64,000 bases of DNA from Neoarius graeffei. Taxonomy: Eukaryota > Chordata > Actinopteri > Siluriformes > Ariidae. The position numbers and the translations under genes were made by a program. The stretch is taken from the NCBI RefSeq assembly GCF_027579695.1, contig NC_083577.1, positions 69,325,616 through 69,389,615 of the forward strand. The letters run 5' to 3'. The notes beneath the pieces are model-generated. The model ran no database searches, had not been told where the DNA came from, and saw only the letters and a list, made by a program, of their open reading frames with translations. Below are positions 36,716-49,120 of the stretch, piece by piece (the stretch's first letter is position 1; each line of letters starts with the position of its first letter).

Positions 36716-37140
36716 AAAGCCAAGCCAAGCCAAGCCAAGCAGCTTTTATTTGTTACATGTACGCTCAAGCACACAGTGAAATTTAACCTCTGCATTTAAC
36801 CCATCCTAAGCAGTGAACACACACATGCACACACAAGTGAGCAATGAGCACACACACATATCCAGAGCAGTAGGCAGCTATGTTACAGCATCCAGGGAGC
36901 AATTGTGGGTTAGGTGCCCTTGCTCAAGGGCACTTCAGCTCAACCTCAGGCCATGGCTGCCCCATGTTAACCTAACTGCATGTCTTTGGACTGTGGGGGA
37001 AACACCAGGAGGAAACCCACACAGACATGAGGAAAACATACAAACTCCAAACAGAAAGGCCCCCATCGGCCACTGGGCTCAAACCCAGAACCTTCTTGCC
37101 GTGAGGCGACAGTGCTAACCACTACTCCACCATGCCACCA
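36716..37140 (-). mobile_element. SINE with V core and alternative 3' tail
   Basis: Minus-strand order: tRNA-like head (CACCATGGTGGAGTAGTGG complement near 37135), V core (CATGTCTTTGGACTGTGGGG, about 36980), then a tail unlike the other V-SINEs (CAAGGGCACTTCAGC, CTGCATTTAACCCATCC, TTTTATTTGTTACATG) and AGCCA repeats. The truncated copy at 6664-6960 has the same tail. Different 3' tails suggest use of a different LINE partner. Confidence 0.75.
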
Positions 37141-37925
37141 AGCAATATATACATTAGAAAAAGTTTTATTTCAGACAAACATCCACCACAGATGGTTTAT
37201 CAGTCTGTGGTTTCAAGGATAGCTTGTGCGTGCAGTGTGTTTGTGTTTGAATGTGCATTCCTGTGAGGTACTGATTGAATCAGTGTTTCTCATTTTTTAC
37301 AAAGCACACTCTGTACTATTCTGTATGGAACCTCAGGAAGCAATTGCTGGTGGATGTGAAACAGAAGTGGATGGCACATTTTCGACACTTGGCTTTAGGT
37401 GTACCTTTGCCTCCTGGTACCTTGCATTTCCCCTTCTTTTTCTCTATGACCATCCAGTGGGCTGTGGCATCTAGGTTCATATCAGGAACTGGAATGTGTG
37501 TAGTAGGTCCTCTTCTCCTCTTTCCTTCATACTCACCAGCAATTGTGGAACTGGGATGACCTCTCTTGCGCTCCAGATTCTTTCCACTTTTGCACAAGCA
37601 TCCGTGATATACAGCTTGAACGTATAAAGCTTAATCTGTTCCTCTTTACTCATGCCAGTGCTGTTGCAATCTCTCCTGTAGAACACCCAGGCAAGCACGA
37701 TCTTCATGTCAATAAAGTGGAACATCAGCTGGTGGTACCACTTCTTCAACCTGATTTTGTTGCGCTACAGTGCAATGAGAGAGTCTAGTAGATCCACCCC
37801 ACCCATATTCTTATTGTACTCTCTCACCACAGCAGGGCAGGGGACTTTGATGACTTCCTTTTGCTTGCCATCCCACCTATCAACCTCGGTGACTGGGTGT
37901 GCGCCAATGTAATTACTGAGATGAC

Positions 37926-39532
37926 CAGAGGTGGACAAAGTACCCAACTTCATTACTTAAGTCAAAGTACAGATCCCACTGGTCAAATGTTACTCTGATA
38001 CAAGTGAAAGTTGTACAGTCAATTTTTTGCTTAAGTACTGAAGTACTTGCTTTTAAAAATACTTAAGTATTAAAAGTACGTTTTCTGTCAACACATTGTT
38101 GTATTATTGCCACAACACTTACAAAACCAAGGGCGGCACAGTGGTGTACTGGTTAGCGCTGTCGCCTCACAGCAAGAAGGTCTGGGTTTGAGCCCCGTGG
38201 CCGGCGAGGGCCTTTCTGTGCAGAGTTTGCATGTTCTCCCCGTGTCTGCGTGGGTTTCCTCTGGGTGCTCCGGTTTCCCCCACAGTCCAAAGACATGCAG
38301 GTTAGGTTAACTGGTGGCTCTAAATTGACCGTAGGTGTGAGTGTGAATGGTTGTCTGTGTCTATGTGTCAGCCCTGTGATGACCTGGCGACTTGTCCAGG
38401 GTGTACCCCGCCTTTCGCCCGTAGTCAGCTGGGATAGGCTCCAGCTTGCCTGCGACCCTGTAGAACAGGATAAAGCGGCTAGAGATAATGAGATGAGATG
38501 AGACTTACAAAACCTAATGCCTTACCAAAGACAGAAATGTGAATTCAGAAAATGAACACATGCTGTGGAATCATGGTGGTTTAATGTTAGGCTAGCTAGT
38601 CAGTGAAACTCCACCTGACATGCTAGCAAACTCTTTTCAAACTTGAAATCATATTGGGTAGCTAACGCTACTAGAAAAGAAAGATTTCTACATTGTTTAT
38701 TTGGCAAAATTATACTAAAACATATTTCTGAAAGGACTTCAGATAAGTTAATGTTATTCATGTTAGCGTAACTCCATTTTTACATGCTAACTAACAGTGT
38801 CCAAGTTAACTAGCTATGTGTAAATGTTAGCCATGGACAAGGCTATGGCAACTTGGCGGGCAAATCCATAGAAAGTCATTTGACTAACCAGACTGCATAG
38901 TTATTGCAACGTTATCGCTAGCTCTAAAAGTACAGACAACTTCATTACAAACTTTCTCTTGGAATAAAACGTTTATATACCTCAATATGCTTCTGCAGAT
39001 TGGACGGTGAGTTTTTGTAGGTCGTGATGTGGTTCGTTTTCAGCAAACAAAGCAAACATTTAAAACGAAACAAATCTTTAATCCTTTCAGAAAAATGAAA
39101 CATGGGTTTATGGGCCATGAGTGGGTGCATTCCCCAGAAGAACCGCCTCCTTCCATTCTGCCTTCAACTGATCGTGTTCAAATAATGCTGCTGAGAAATC
39201 ACTGAACTTGATTTTATCCAGTCTATAGACGTGACCTGACCCTAGTGATTACTGACAGGCTGTCGCAGTGTCACCTGTGGAAAAAAAAACAATCTCGTTT
39301 GAGAAAAAAAAAGAAAAAAACATCCACTTTCAAAGCTGCTTCATAGTAACGAGTAACGAGGACCTTGACAGAAATGTAGTGGACTAAAAAGTACAATATT
39401 TGCTTTTCAAATGTAGTGAAGTTAAAGTCATAAGTTTCCAAAAAAAATAATACTCAAGTAAAGTACAGATACTCAAAAAGTGTACTTAAGTACAGTACTC
39501 AAGTAAATGTACTTCGTTACTGTCCACCTCTG
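37926..39532. mobile_element. hAT-type element inserted in the piggyBac relic
   Basis: Ends CAGAGGTGGACAAAGTACCC and TACTGTCCACCTCTG are inverted; the 8-bp target duplication GAGATGAC is perfect (37918-37925, 39533-39540). Internal sequence rich in TACTTAAGTA-like motifs at both ends. It carries a V-SINE (38130-38503). No transposase. Confidence 0.93.
38130..38503 (+). mobile_element. V-SINE inside the hAT element
   Basis: GGGCGGCACAGTGGTGTACT to GAGATGAGATGAG; target duplication ACTTACAAAACC on both sides (about 38118 and 38503). Confidence 0.95.
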
Positions 39533-39967
39533 GAGATGACTGACTGAACAGTTATCATAACACTTCACAGCATGTAAGGTGGTTTCTCCAACCGTGGCCA
39601 TCTTCAGTTTGAAAGATCCACATCCAGTTCTCTTCAACTCAGCCTCACACATGAGGTGAACCTGGTAGTCTGTAGCAATGAACAATACCAGTACAGCGAA
39701 TTCCCTGCTGGGCAAACATGAGTATGAGAGGGGCACTCATAAACCAGTTGTCAAAGAACAGCTTGTAGTTGTATTGCATGGGTATTGGCTAGGCCAGGAA
39801 GAGAACAACAGTGCCACTTGCGCCTACATCTGGCAGCTCACGGATTTGCACAACTCTCCCTGTGTATATCTCAAAATTATGCAGGACACCATCAGAGCCA
39901 GCCAAGACGAGTATCTTGTTGCCCCATTTCTTTGCTTTTGCTGGCAGGTATTGCTTCAGTCCATTTC

Positions 39968-40015
<48 letters not shown>
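39968..40015. repeat. (CA)n microsatellite
   Basis: About 23 CA units. Confidence 0.95.
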
Positions 40016-40017
<2 letters not shown>

Positions 40018-40666
40018 CATTACATACAGTATGTTACTCCACTGTAAACCCAGATTTTGTTTTTAATTAAACTTTTTAGTGGCCATTACTTATGCTGTCA
40101 TGTTTTGTAAAAAAAGCTATATCATTACAAAATCAAATTAGTTGTTTGAATTATCGAGCTGAAAATATACAGTGCAATGATCATGTAAAGCAGAGTTAAC
40201 TTAGAATGTTATGTTTCTGAAAGGGAGGGGAGGGGCCTATTTGAAGTTCAACGGACACACGAGCACGACACAAGCAAGTCCTGTGGGAGAGTCTGACCGC
40301 TGCGCCATCTTTAAGAAAGTTGTGGATTTTCAGAACCAAAGTTACACCACGTCGAATGGTGAGTATATATGGAAAGCTTTTGGGGAAATATTATTAGGCG
40401 AAAGACCGTTCCCGTGACAACATGTCAGGCAAACGCTAAAGTAAGCTTAGTGTTAATGTGCTAACGACGTCCTGGTGGTACAGTTTATAGCTGCTGCGCG
40501 TGACCATGTAATGTTAACGTTACTTCGAGAAAGCTAAATTGTGGGTTTAAAAAAAAAATAAGCGGTGGATTTTTGAAGGCAGCATTAATTGCACGAAGTG
40601 GAAGGGCGAGTGTGTAAAGCAATGATTAAGACCTGTCCAGTTTCAACAAGTTTGCTTAAAGCTAAG

Positions 40667-41246
40667 GCTACATCCACACGACAACGGCAACGAGATTTTT
40701 TTTTTAAATATCGCGTCCACATGGGCAACGGATCAGTAAAATTTCAGGTCCATATGGGAACGCAACGCTTGCTGAAAACGATGCAATACACATGCCACAC
40801 CTCTACGTGCGCTGTAAGACGGTCCCATCGGAGACACCAGAACAATAGAAGAAGTAGATGCATGCGCATAAACCCCTTCTTCTGTAGCATTAGCCACATA
40901 AAGTTTTGATTATTAATCAGTAGCGTAAAACAAAAGACGCGGAAAGAGAAATGAATGGGGGTAGATGGAAGCCGGTACGCCAACATTCTGATATCCTCCA
41001 GAATTCTTTAATGTTCCGGAATAAATTGAATGCTACACATTGATGGATTACTTTGTTCTTCTACGCCCTTTTTGAGGAATGTATTGTCGGACTTAAACCA
41101 ACATCTGAAGAGGTGAGATCGCTCCTTTTTTTTCCTATTTTTGCTGGCGGGATTGTTTTTGTTTTTGGAAAGCGCACGGGCGGTGTGCGGTTTGGTACTG
41201 CTTCTGCAGTGTTTGGACTAAAGACTCTGCCCTATGGGCTATTCTC

Positions 41247-41281
<35 letters not shown>

Positions 41282-41625
41282 TTGCACCATTACACAATAA
41301 ATATTCACAGTGAAAATATTTTGTAAGCGCGTTTCATGAACCAAGTTATAGGATTTGTTGACAACTTGCATCGAGTTCGTTACACTTCTACCCGGCGTGA
41401 AGCACTGACAGTCATGTAGTTGTGACGTCATCGTAAACAAATCCGTTCTACTCATCCAGACGACTTCACAACGGCGCTGTTGCCAGATTTTTTCACTCTG
41501 GAACCCGTTCTCAAAAGATTTCGTTTTGGGGCACCCAAAACGCTGGTGCCATGTGGACGCCAGGCCGAAACGATAAACAATTTTATCAGATTCACCTGAA
41601 TCCGTTGCCATGTGGACAGGGCCCA
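40667..41625. mobile_element. Non-autonomous TIR element (CCACACGACAACGG ends), copy 1
   Basis: Left end GGCTACATCCACACGACAAC; right end GTTGCCATGTGGACAGGGCC, imperfect inverted repeats. Interior shares TTTTTGAGGAATGTATTGTC and a CT repeat (41245-41279) with copy 2 at 49595-50775. No transposase seen. Confidence 0.85.
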
Positions 41626-42009
41626 ATTTAGCTTAGTATTAATGTGTGTTTACGTTAGGGTGACCAGACGTCCCGGTTTTACCGGGACAGTCCCGATTTG
41701 GGGTTGTGTGTCCCGAGTCCCGACAAAAGTCTGTCGGGACACGGATATGTCCCGGTTTTCGCCACTCGCGACGTTTGCGACTGAGCAGCGTGGGAATCAT
41801 TAGCGGAGAAATGTCTGCATTTACTATTTTGATGAATTGACAGCAATCGCAAACTTTCCTGGTTACTGCCCCTGGCCCTGTGGCATGGATGTTTATTTAG
41901 CCACATTATTCCAGACAACAGAACGTGTTGCCATGCAACAATAAAATAAACATTAACTGATGCGAATGTTCTTTGTCTAGCAGCTAGCAGCAGTAATGCC
42001 GCAGCAATT

Positions 42010-42165
42010 ATGCCGAAAAGAAAATGTACCTTCCTCCGAGAGGTGCAGAACAATGCGCACGAAGCCTACTGCACACACTGTAAGTGTTCCTTCTCCGTAG
42101 CCCACGGTGGTAACACCGATATACAGGATCACATTAGATTCACTCTTCTTGTAAATATACGTAGG
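42010..42165 (+). pseudogene. hAT transposase N-terminal finger fragment
   Basis: Reads CTFLREVQNNAHEAYCTHCK then CSFSVAHGGNTDIQDHIRF. The C-x2-C...HGG-x-DI-x2-H pattern is a BED-type finger. The frame ends within 60 codons. Confidence 0.65.
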
Positions 42166-42584
42166 CTAATGCATTTTGTTTAGGGTGGGTGGATTGACAG
42201 TCGCCTTAGCTTTGTTCCTGTGCTTTGTTCTTGTACTGAGTTGGGTAGCCTATGTTGCAAATGCTGTGCGCTCCTGTGGGGTCTTTCCTCGGGCTGTCGC
42301 CCCTCTCCTCCTTTACTGCTGTTTTGTTTGAGTGTATATTCTCAAATCACTTGTCTCTTTTTTGTTTCTGTTTAACATACCATTCTGACAGTTTGGCCAT
42401 ATTGTTGTATTGAACAGCTTGTTGCACCTTCCATTAAAGTGTTCACTTTTGTACACATCATCTTGCTTTATTCAAGATTTTTTTTTTATTTGCCATATAC
42501 ACAATAACAGACACAGCGGTTTATTATTGAGTAATGAAATTCTTATTTTGCAACTGCCCAACCAAACTACGCTTACCAAAATAA

Positions 42585-42589
<5 letters not shown>

Positions 42590-42656
<67 letters not shown>
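42590..42656. repeat. (TA)n microsatellite
   Basis: About 32 TA units inside the hAT remnant, preceded by an A-run. Confidence 0.95.
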
Positions 42657-42659
<3 letters not shown>

Positions 42660-43844
42660 GAAATATAAAGTGCATATGGAATGCAAAATATAAAGGTAGA
42701 GTGAAAAATGAAGATAACATTTAAAAAAAGGCAAACAAACAATGTGCAAACATAGAGGTAGATATACTGTGCAATGTCTTTTAAAAAAACCGCATTATTC
42801 ATTCAGTTGTGGGGAATGGTTAGTAAGGTTGATTCTGACCTAGGCTATGTTGAGGTCACATATCTACTTTAAGTTCATGCTATAGTGCATACAATTTTAG
42901 AGATATAGCCTACATGTGCATATGCATTGTTCTTGGTGTTCTCAGAAACAGGTGAAATAAATCAGTTTAAATTTGGCCTATGGACATAGCCTGGCCTATT
43001 CTCAGCCATTACAAAATCTGTTGTCTGACCATAATTTAACTGATCAGTATACCACTATGCTACTAGATAACAAAATGCCTGTTTGTTTTATTTCATGTGA
43101 GCTTCAACAAAATGATAAGAGCACCTCTCTGAGTGTCACGTTTACGTAAAAAAAAAAGCGTACATGCACGAGCATGGTCGCGCGCAAAAGTGTCCCGGTT
43201 TCAGACTAGGGAAATCTGGTCACCCTAGTTTGTGTGCTTGTGGCTAACGGTCGCTAACATCCGATTCAAAATGATGTAAAGGCTGCATATTAGTGACGTG
43301 TTGCTGTTATAGCAGTAACTTGGCGAACTTTTCAAATGACTACATTATTAGTTGGTTATTTGCAGAGGTTGGATTATGTTTTGCAGTGGAGTTAATGTTA
43401 CTGCGACTGAGATGTTGAGCTAAAAGTTTTCTTATTTTCTGTTTTTACAGGTTCTTGTGAAGATGCAGTGGAATTGTAAGTATTGAGTTTTTAACTGATA
43501 AAAGGGGTCACGTCTTAAAACATTACAGGTTAAAACATGGGCGCTACAGTAGAACTGTACCGTTTCCTTGCTTACACCAAGAATGTGTGTGCACATTTAA
43601 CTCCATTAATCCACTTAAAGTCCACTTATCGATCCACCAAAAAGCCCAGGATGCACAACTGTGTGAAACAGCCCAAGTGATATTTCGCTGTCAGTCATGT
43701 GATCTTTCTGCTCCCTGCACAGAAGCAGTTTTTTTCACTCACCTGCATAGTACACATTTAAAAGTTTATCACAGAGTCCAGTGTCCATATAAAGGATGTG
43801 ACTTTCATACAACTGTGTACTCCACATTCAATGCACATATAGGA

Positions 43845-45047
43845 CTACGTTCAGACTGCACCTTGAAACGACCCATATCCGATTTTTTTGCCCATATGCG
43901 ACCTGTATCCGATTTGTTATTGACAATCTGAATGACACAGATCCGATTTTTTCACATGCGACCCAAGCCGCTTGGATATGTGGTCCTAAATCTGATGCAT
44001 ATCCGATATTTTCACATGCAACTGCAGTCTGACCGGACAGGTCGCATTCATGCGACCTACACGTCATCAACAAGAGACAAACATCACTATTCTGCGTTGG
44101 CTAATCCCGCCTCTTTGGTGGAAAACAACAACATTTGTACAGTTTTCAGAATTTAAATCGACTTTTATAGAATTGATCAAGCTAATGGTGGATTTGGTAG
44201 GGACCTGGATGTTTATCTGTTAGCCTGATTAAATAAAACAGTTTCTATAACTGATTTATAACTTAAACCATCCTGTATTACAAGATTATAAGATTGTTCT
44301 GGAAATTTCCAGTAATTTGACACCTTCGGTCTCATTAGTCTGCTGTCCACATTAATCAGATTATTGTGTGAGTTCCGCCGCCGCCACAAAAACCACATCG
44401 CCAGGTCTCGCCTCATCTCCATAGCAAACTGCACTGGTGTTTATGCACCTTGAGCCAGCGCTGAGAGAAGTTGCAGAATTCAGCTGGCTATAAACAATCT
44501 AAATAAATATTTATAAAAATGTAGAAAAAGTTTATTAATATGATGAAATAAATATGTGCAAATTATTAAGCCTGAATTAAGAGTTTGGTAATACAGCGGC
44601 CGTATCCCAAATGACTGCCTACTGAAGCTCGAGTGCACTATATAGAGTTTAAAAATCCATTACTTCCTAGTAACATGTAGTGCACTTATATAGAAATTAG
44701 AGAGACATTAGGAGTCAACCCTCGTTACCAGGCTACACGTTTTCATTTCAGTTCAGAAACAAAAACACACACGAGACCTCACACTTTAACACTAACCAGA
44801 TAATTAAACAAACAAAAAAAAGAAATCATTAAACTTGAAGAGTGCGCTTTTTTTTTGTTTACGTATTACGTAGATGTGCTTATTACGTGTCAATTTGCGC
44901 ATGCGGGACACTTTTGGGTCGTTTTCCGTTCATATTGGAGATCGCATACAAGTCTCATATAATTGGTAATGTGAACGGCCTAACAAAAAAAATCAGATTT
45001 CACAACAAATCAGATATGGGTCGTTTCGGGTTGCAGTCTGAACGTAG
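43845..45047. mobile_element. TIR element (CTACGTTCAGACTGCA ends) in a coding exon
   Basis: Inverted ends CTACGTTCAGACTGCA and TGCAGTCTGAACGTAG, with sub-terminal ACGACCCATATCCGATTTTT. Same family as 9801-10851. It interrupts the finger exon of the TNP2-like gene after FNAH. No transposase of its own. Confidence 0.9.
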
Positions 45048-45553
45048 TGTAAGTAAACAGCACAGAACAGACAATTGGAGGATGTTCAAGGCAGAAGTAG
45101 TCTCTGGTAGTGTAACGAATGAAATGGCCCAAGAAGAAAATGTTCCTATAAATGATACCCCAGATTTAGAGGATAGCGAGGATTCAAGCAGTGAAGAGCT
45201 TGATGAGCTAGCGAAACAGTTGGAGCACAACCTAGCTGCTCTTCTTTTAAAGATGCAAACCATTCTTCAAATTTCAGAAAGTTCTGTACAAGAAGTCATA
45301 CAACAGCTTTTAAAGATATGTGAACTTTCCCAGCCATTGCTGCATGATACAGTCAAGGATATTCTGAAACAACATACAGACGTAGATGATTTAACTGTGA
45401 GACAGTCAGGGCTGCCTCAGAGAGCAATGTCATAAGATTATGTGGCAAGGATGACTCTTTATCAACCACTAAAAGGAGAGCAGCATATGTGAACAAAAAC
45501 TTTGCAGTGGTTATGCCAGTGGAGTATATTATTGATAAAGATAAAAAAATCTA

Positions 45554-45981
45554 CGTTTGTCTCGTGCTGGGGCTTAACATCCTAATTCCTACGGCTAAAA
45601 GAGCCTGTCTTTTGCTGCGACTCATCTTTGGGGTTACCAGAAAAGACAGAATCAGAAACGAAGTCATCCGCCAAACGCTGTCTGTTGAGTCCATACTGGC
45701 ATTAGTTGAAAGAAATCAACTGAGGTGGTTTGGACACCTGCACAGGATGCCAGAGGACAGAGATGTAAAGAGAATCTTTAACTGGACACCCAAAAAGAAA
45801 AGGCCAGCAGGTAGACCAAGAAAAAAGATGGCTGGATCAGATCACTGAGATAACCAGAAGAGAAGAACCAGACTTCCAAGCAGTCAAGAAAATGGCTGAC
45901 AATAGAACAGTATGGAGAGCATTCATAAAGAAGCTGACAACTTACAGGCCATTGGCCTAAAGGCGTCAGGGTGAGAAGGTG
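45554..45981 (+). mobile_element. LINE 3' fragment inserted in the TNP2-like gene
   Basis: Encodes RLIFGVTRKDRIRNEVIRQT, then NQLRWFGHLHRMPEDRDVKR and KKRPAGRPRKKM, the C-terminal pattern of non-LTR retrotransposon ORF2 proteins. Target duplication AGATAAAAAAATCTA/AGATAAAAAATCTA (45539-45553, 45982-45995). 5'-truncated, as usual for LINEs. The copies of the duplication differ by one A. Confidence 0.85.
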
Positions 45982-47771
45982 AGATAAAAAATCTAGTGCT
46001 GTGTATGTTCCTCTACATACAATGTTACAGAAAATGTTGAACAGGCCAGACATTTTAGACAAAGCTCTTCCAGTACAAAAGCATGTGCCACATGAGTACA
46101 GTACATACAGAGATGGCTCAAACTGTAAAGAAAATGACCTGCTTAAAGGGGAGGAGTTCAAAATCGCTGTTGGACTTTATATAGATGATTTTGAAGTGTC
46201 CAATCCTTTAGGAACATCTAAAAAGAAACATAAAATGAGTGCAGTGTATTGGGTGATAGCTAATGTGCCATCAAAATATAGGTCCACACTCCACTCCATT
46301 CAGCTTGCTGTTTTATGTAAAGCCTCTGATGTTAAAGAATATGGCTATGCTAAAATTCTCCATCCTCAAGATCTGCTTTCTTTGGAGCAACACGGTGTAC
46401 ATGTTGAGAAGTTGGGAGCATGTGTCAAAGGCACAGTGTTACATGTGGCTGATGATAACTTGGCTGCTCATTCTCTTGCAGGATTCTTTGAGAGCTTTGG
46501 AGTGGGCAGGTTCTGTATGGCGAAAAGGAGCGAGATCCAAGTCAAGGAGGTAAGTTCAGGCACCTTTGAAACCCGAACTAAAGACACTCAATCAGCAGGT
46601 ACAGGAGGTACTGCAGGATCCTACTTTGGCTAAACAGTATGGTGTGAAAGCAGGATGTGTCTTGACTGAGAATCTGGAGCACTTTCATGTTGTTGGTGGT
46701 TACCCCCCTGACATCCTACATGATCTCTTTGAAGGCATTGTTCCTGTTGAGTTATCACTCTGTATTTCAGACCTGATTTCTAAGAAATATTTCACTTTAG
46801 AAACACTGAACCATGCTATCAAGTCTTTTGCATATGCTTTTAATGACAAAACTGACCAGCCTCAGCCTATTGCCCGTGGATTCTCTTCCAAAGGAACCAT
46901 AGGTGGAAATGGCCATGAGAACTGGACTCTGATCAGGTTGCTACCGCTTCTCATTGGCCATAAAGTACCTGAAGGAGATGATGCATGGAACATTCTGATG
47001 CTCCTCAAAGACATTGTTGAGTTAGCTGTAGCAACAAGGCACACTGAAGAGTCAATACATTTCCTTGATTGCAAAGTGTCAGAACACAGAGAACTGTTGC
47101 AATGCACATTTCCTGATTTCACGTTACGTCCAAAACACCACTTCATTGAGCATTATTCTCAGATGATTAAGGCATTTGGTCCCCTTTCAGATGTCTGGAC
47201 AATGCGTTTCGAGGGAAAACACAAATTCTTCAAGCGGATCATTCATAACGCTCACAACTTCAGAAATGTAGCTCTTACACTGGCTGTAAAGCATCAGAAA
47301 ATGATGGCTTACTATTTAGACACAAATTCATTTTTCAAGCCGTCCCTTGAAATGGACAAGGTTACCATGGCATCGATCACATCTTATCCTGAGAATATCC
47401 AACAAGTTTTCTGTCAGAGAGTTCCTCAGCTTGCAACAGTTCTTGTTGCATCATCAGTCTTTGTTGATGGAATTAGATATTGCGCTGATATGATACTCTC
47501 TGTTGGTTCATGTTCAGGCCTCCCAAACTTTAAGCAGGTCAAACAGATTGTGGCAATTAACACAGAGATCCTGTTTGTCTGCAACACAATGACTGCATGG
47601 TACCATGAGCATTTCAGATCTTTCGAACTCTGTGGCAACACTAACCCCTCTCTGTGTGTGGTTCAACTAAAAGAGCTGAATGATGTTTTCCCTCTTACAG
47701 CATACAGATTTGGAGACAATTTAATGGTGACACTCAGGCGTTATATTCTACTGTATGTTGAAAAAAAGTGA

Positions 47772-49120
47772 TCACTGCAGTCAATCCAAGCAACATTGCT
47801 TCTGATGGAGTGTAAATGTCCATGGACACATTTTGCAGCATTTTTCATTGATGTAGTAAACTGTTTATTTATGATGCACTGCACCTGTGATAAACACTTA
47901 TGTATTGTAACTTTCCTCTAATGCTTCTTACCAAGAAAAAAAGGTGCACTCTAGCCAGGGGCGCTGCCAGAAATTTTGGGCCCCATGAGAGATTTGAATT
48001 TTGGGCCCCCCAACTTTGCCCACCCTCGTCACAATTGCACTATTGTCATTATTTGACTTTTGATAGCCCATGGACCTTGAGTTTGTGACTTTGTTATTAC
48101 ATTTTATGTATTAACCTACCAGGGACTAGATGAAAACTGGTCAGTGACTAATTCTGGTGCATTTACAATCACAAATGAAAATTCAAGATTTTGCCACATG
48201 CCTTCTTGTGCTAGGACAATTGGTAGTGAAATGTGTGATGTGACTGCTAATAAATCATTTATGGGTTGTATTGCTGCTTACCTCCTTCTCCAAAGGGGGG
48301 TTCAGTGGTTTGGTAGGGCGGAGGTCCCCCTGAGGCTGAATCTGTGCATATTTAGGGCACCCCATTAGTTATGAAACTGGTTATTAGCACTAGTTATTAG
48401 CACCAGCATACTGTAATATTTCATCTTATTTATCACACAAGTCAGTTCAGTTATTAAAATGGAAAAAATGTCACTGTACAAACTGTAAATGTGTTCTCTT
48501 GATAGGCTAATCCAACCACGTTCATACTGTTCATTTACCATTCGCTAATATTTTGAACACACATGTGAGCGATTAGCTACCTTTCTTTGGGAAAAACTGA
48601 GTGACCAGTTGCCTGCCTCTCCGGTCCCTCTCAGCTTTCAGCTGCCTTTCTTTACGTTTTTGACAGCCACTCTTCATATTTAGCGATCATAGACTGTACG
48701 CACTCCACTGCTGGCTGGCTGGCTGCTGTACTGCGACACAGCAGCAAGTAGCGTTGCACTGATCAGCACACAGATTTAACGCATCGCGCTTCTACCAGAA
48801 CTGGACCGTACCATTTCGCAAAAGGGGGAGGGTTAAATGACAATATGTTGAAGAACTCAAGAAATAGACAACCTTGTTCAATTAGCTCATTTTACCAGAT
48901 GGAATATTGCATTGTTGTTATTTCAAAAGTCTTATTAAAATCATTAAAAGCATATTATCAGCCCCTTAAAGGGCCCCATGGCAGTGCTGGGCCCCTAGAA
49001 TTGTTCTAACCTTTCCCCCCCTGGTGGCGCCCATGACTCTAGCAACGGCTCAGCAGCCTGTTCTTGACAACATGCATATTTCCTATGAGCTAATTATGTT
49101 TTTATTATTATATTCCAAAG
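47772..49120. other. Spacer between the two gene-unit members
   Basis: Once the 1080-bp hAT element is removed, only about 260 nt separate the TNP2-like stop (47771) from the next ATG (49121). Confidence 0.7.
47956..49035. mobile_element. hAT-type non-autonomous element, 1.08 kb
   Basis: Ends CAGGGGCGCTGCCAG and GGTGGCGCCCATG; perfect 8-bp target duplication ACTCTAGC (47948-47955, 49036-49043). GGGCCCC motifs near both ends. No transposase frame. End sequence is related to the smaller CAGGGGCGCAGA MITE. Confidence 0.92.

Larger units (their letters stand above)
37300..39965 (-). pseudogene. piggyBac-like transposase relic
   Basis: Minus-strand pieces in order: 39960-39545 (LPAKAKKWGNKILVLAGSDG, then HNFEIYTGR), 37953-37765 (PCPAVVREYNKNMGGVDLLD, the typical YNK-MGGVD block), 37749-37477, and 37597-37316 (CRKCAIHFCFTSTSNCFLRF, the cysteine-rich C-terminus). 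This is the DDE and C-terminal part of a piggyBac/PGBD transposase. Stops occur, for example in 39540-39800, and a hAT element splits it at 37926-39532. No intact protein is possible. Confidence 0.85.
41654..43230 (+). mobile_element. hAT element remnant with BED-like finger
   Basis: Ends TAGGGTGACCAGACGTCCCG and CTGGTCACCCTA are inverted; 8-bp flanks GTTTACGT/GTTTGTGT differ by two transitions, compatible with a decayed target duplication. The plus strand at about 42010 encodes MPKRKCTFLREVQNNA, then YCTHCKCSFSVAHGGN-DIQDHI, the N-terminal zinc finger typical of one hAT transposase group. The catalytic region is gone; a (TA)n tract follows. Confidence 0.8.
40359..43450 (+). other. First intron of the TNP2-like gene
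   Basis: GTGAGT donor at 40359 and TTTTTACAG acceptor ending at 43450. Two transposons (40667-41625 and 41654-43230) and a (TA)n tract make up most of the intron. The inferred join keeps the reading frame and restores a continuous peptide. Confidence 0.65.
40205..47771 (+). pseudogene. C2H2-finger/TNP2-like transposase-type gene, interrupted
   Basis: Exons in one direction: about 40211-40358 (SDRCAIFKKVVDFQNQSYTT), 43451-43475, then 43529 onward; splice phases join TSNG to SCEDAVELLKHGRYSR. Next come three C2H2-like fingers (PFPCLHQECVCTF-SIHQ; FRCQSCDL-HSTH; CPYKGCDF-NAH), cut at 43845 by a TIR element, resuming at about 45048 (KQHRTDNWRMFKAEVV, an acidic and leucine-rich stretch). A frame change at about 45405, a LINE insertion at 45554-45981 and a second frame change at about 46595 follow. 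The last frame (46566-47771) has YPPDILHDLFEGIVPVELSL, HENWTLIRLLPL and WTMRFEGKHKFFKR. The D-x3-D and RFE-H patterns resemble TNP2/CACTA-type DDE transposases (inference). Multi-copy relatives exist in fish genomes from memory. Confidence 0.7.

Noticed and set aside
39678-40070. 130-codon plus frame ending in a threonine-histidine repeat
   Set aside because: Antisense to the piggyBac relic and running into a (CA)n tract.
43451-43475. 25-nt segment considered too small to be an exon
   Set aside because: Rejection withdrawn: it has TTTTTACAG before and GTAAGT after, and its only open phase joins both neighbours (TSNG-SCEDAVE-LLKHGRYS). It is kept in the TNP2-like gene.
46547-46600. GTAAGT at 46550 as a real intron start in the TNP2-like gene
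   Set aside because: The downstream peptide SSGTFETRTKD continues the family pattern in frame. The later frame switch near 46595 is better explained by a 1-nt indel.
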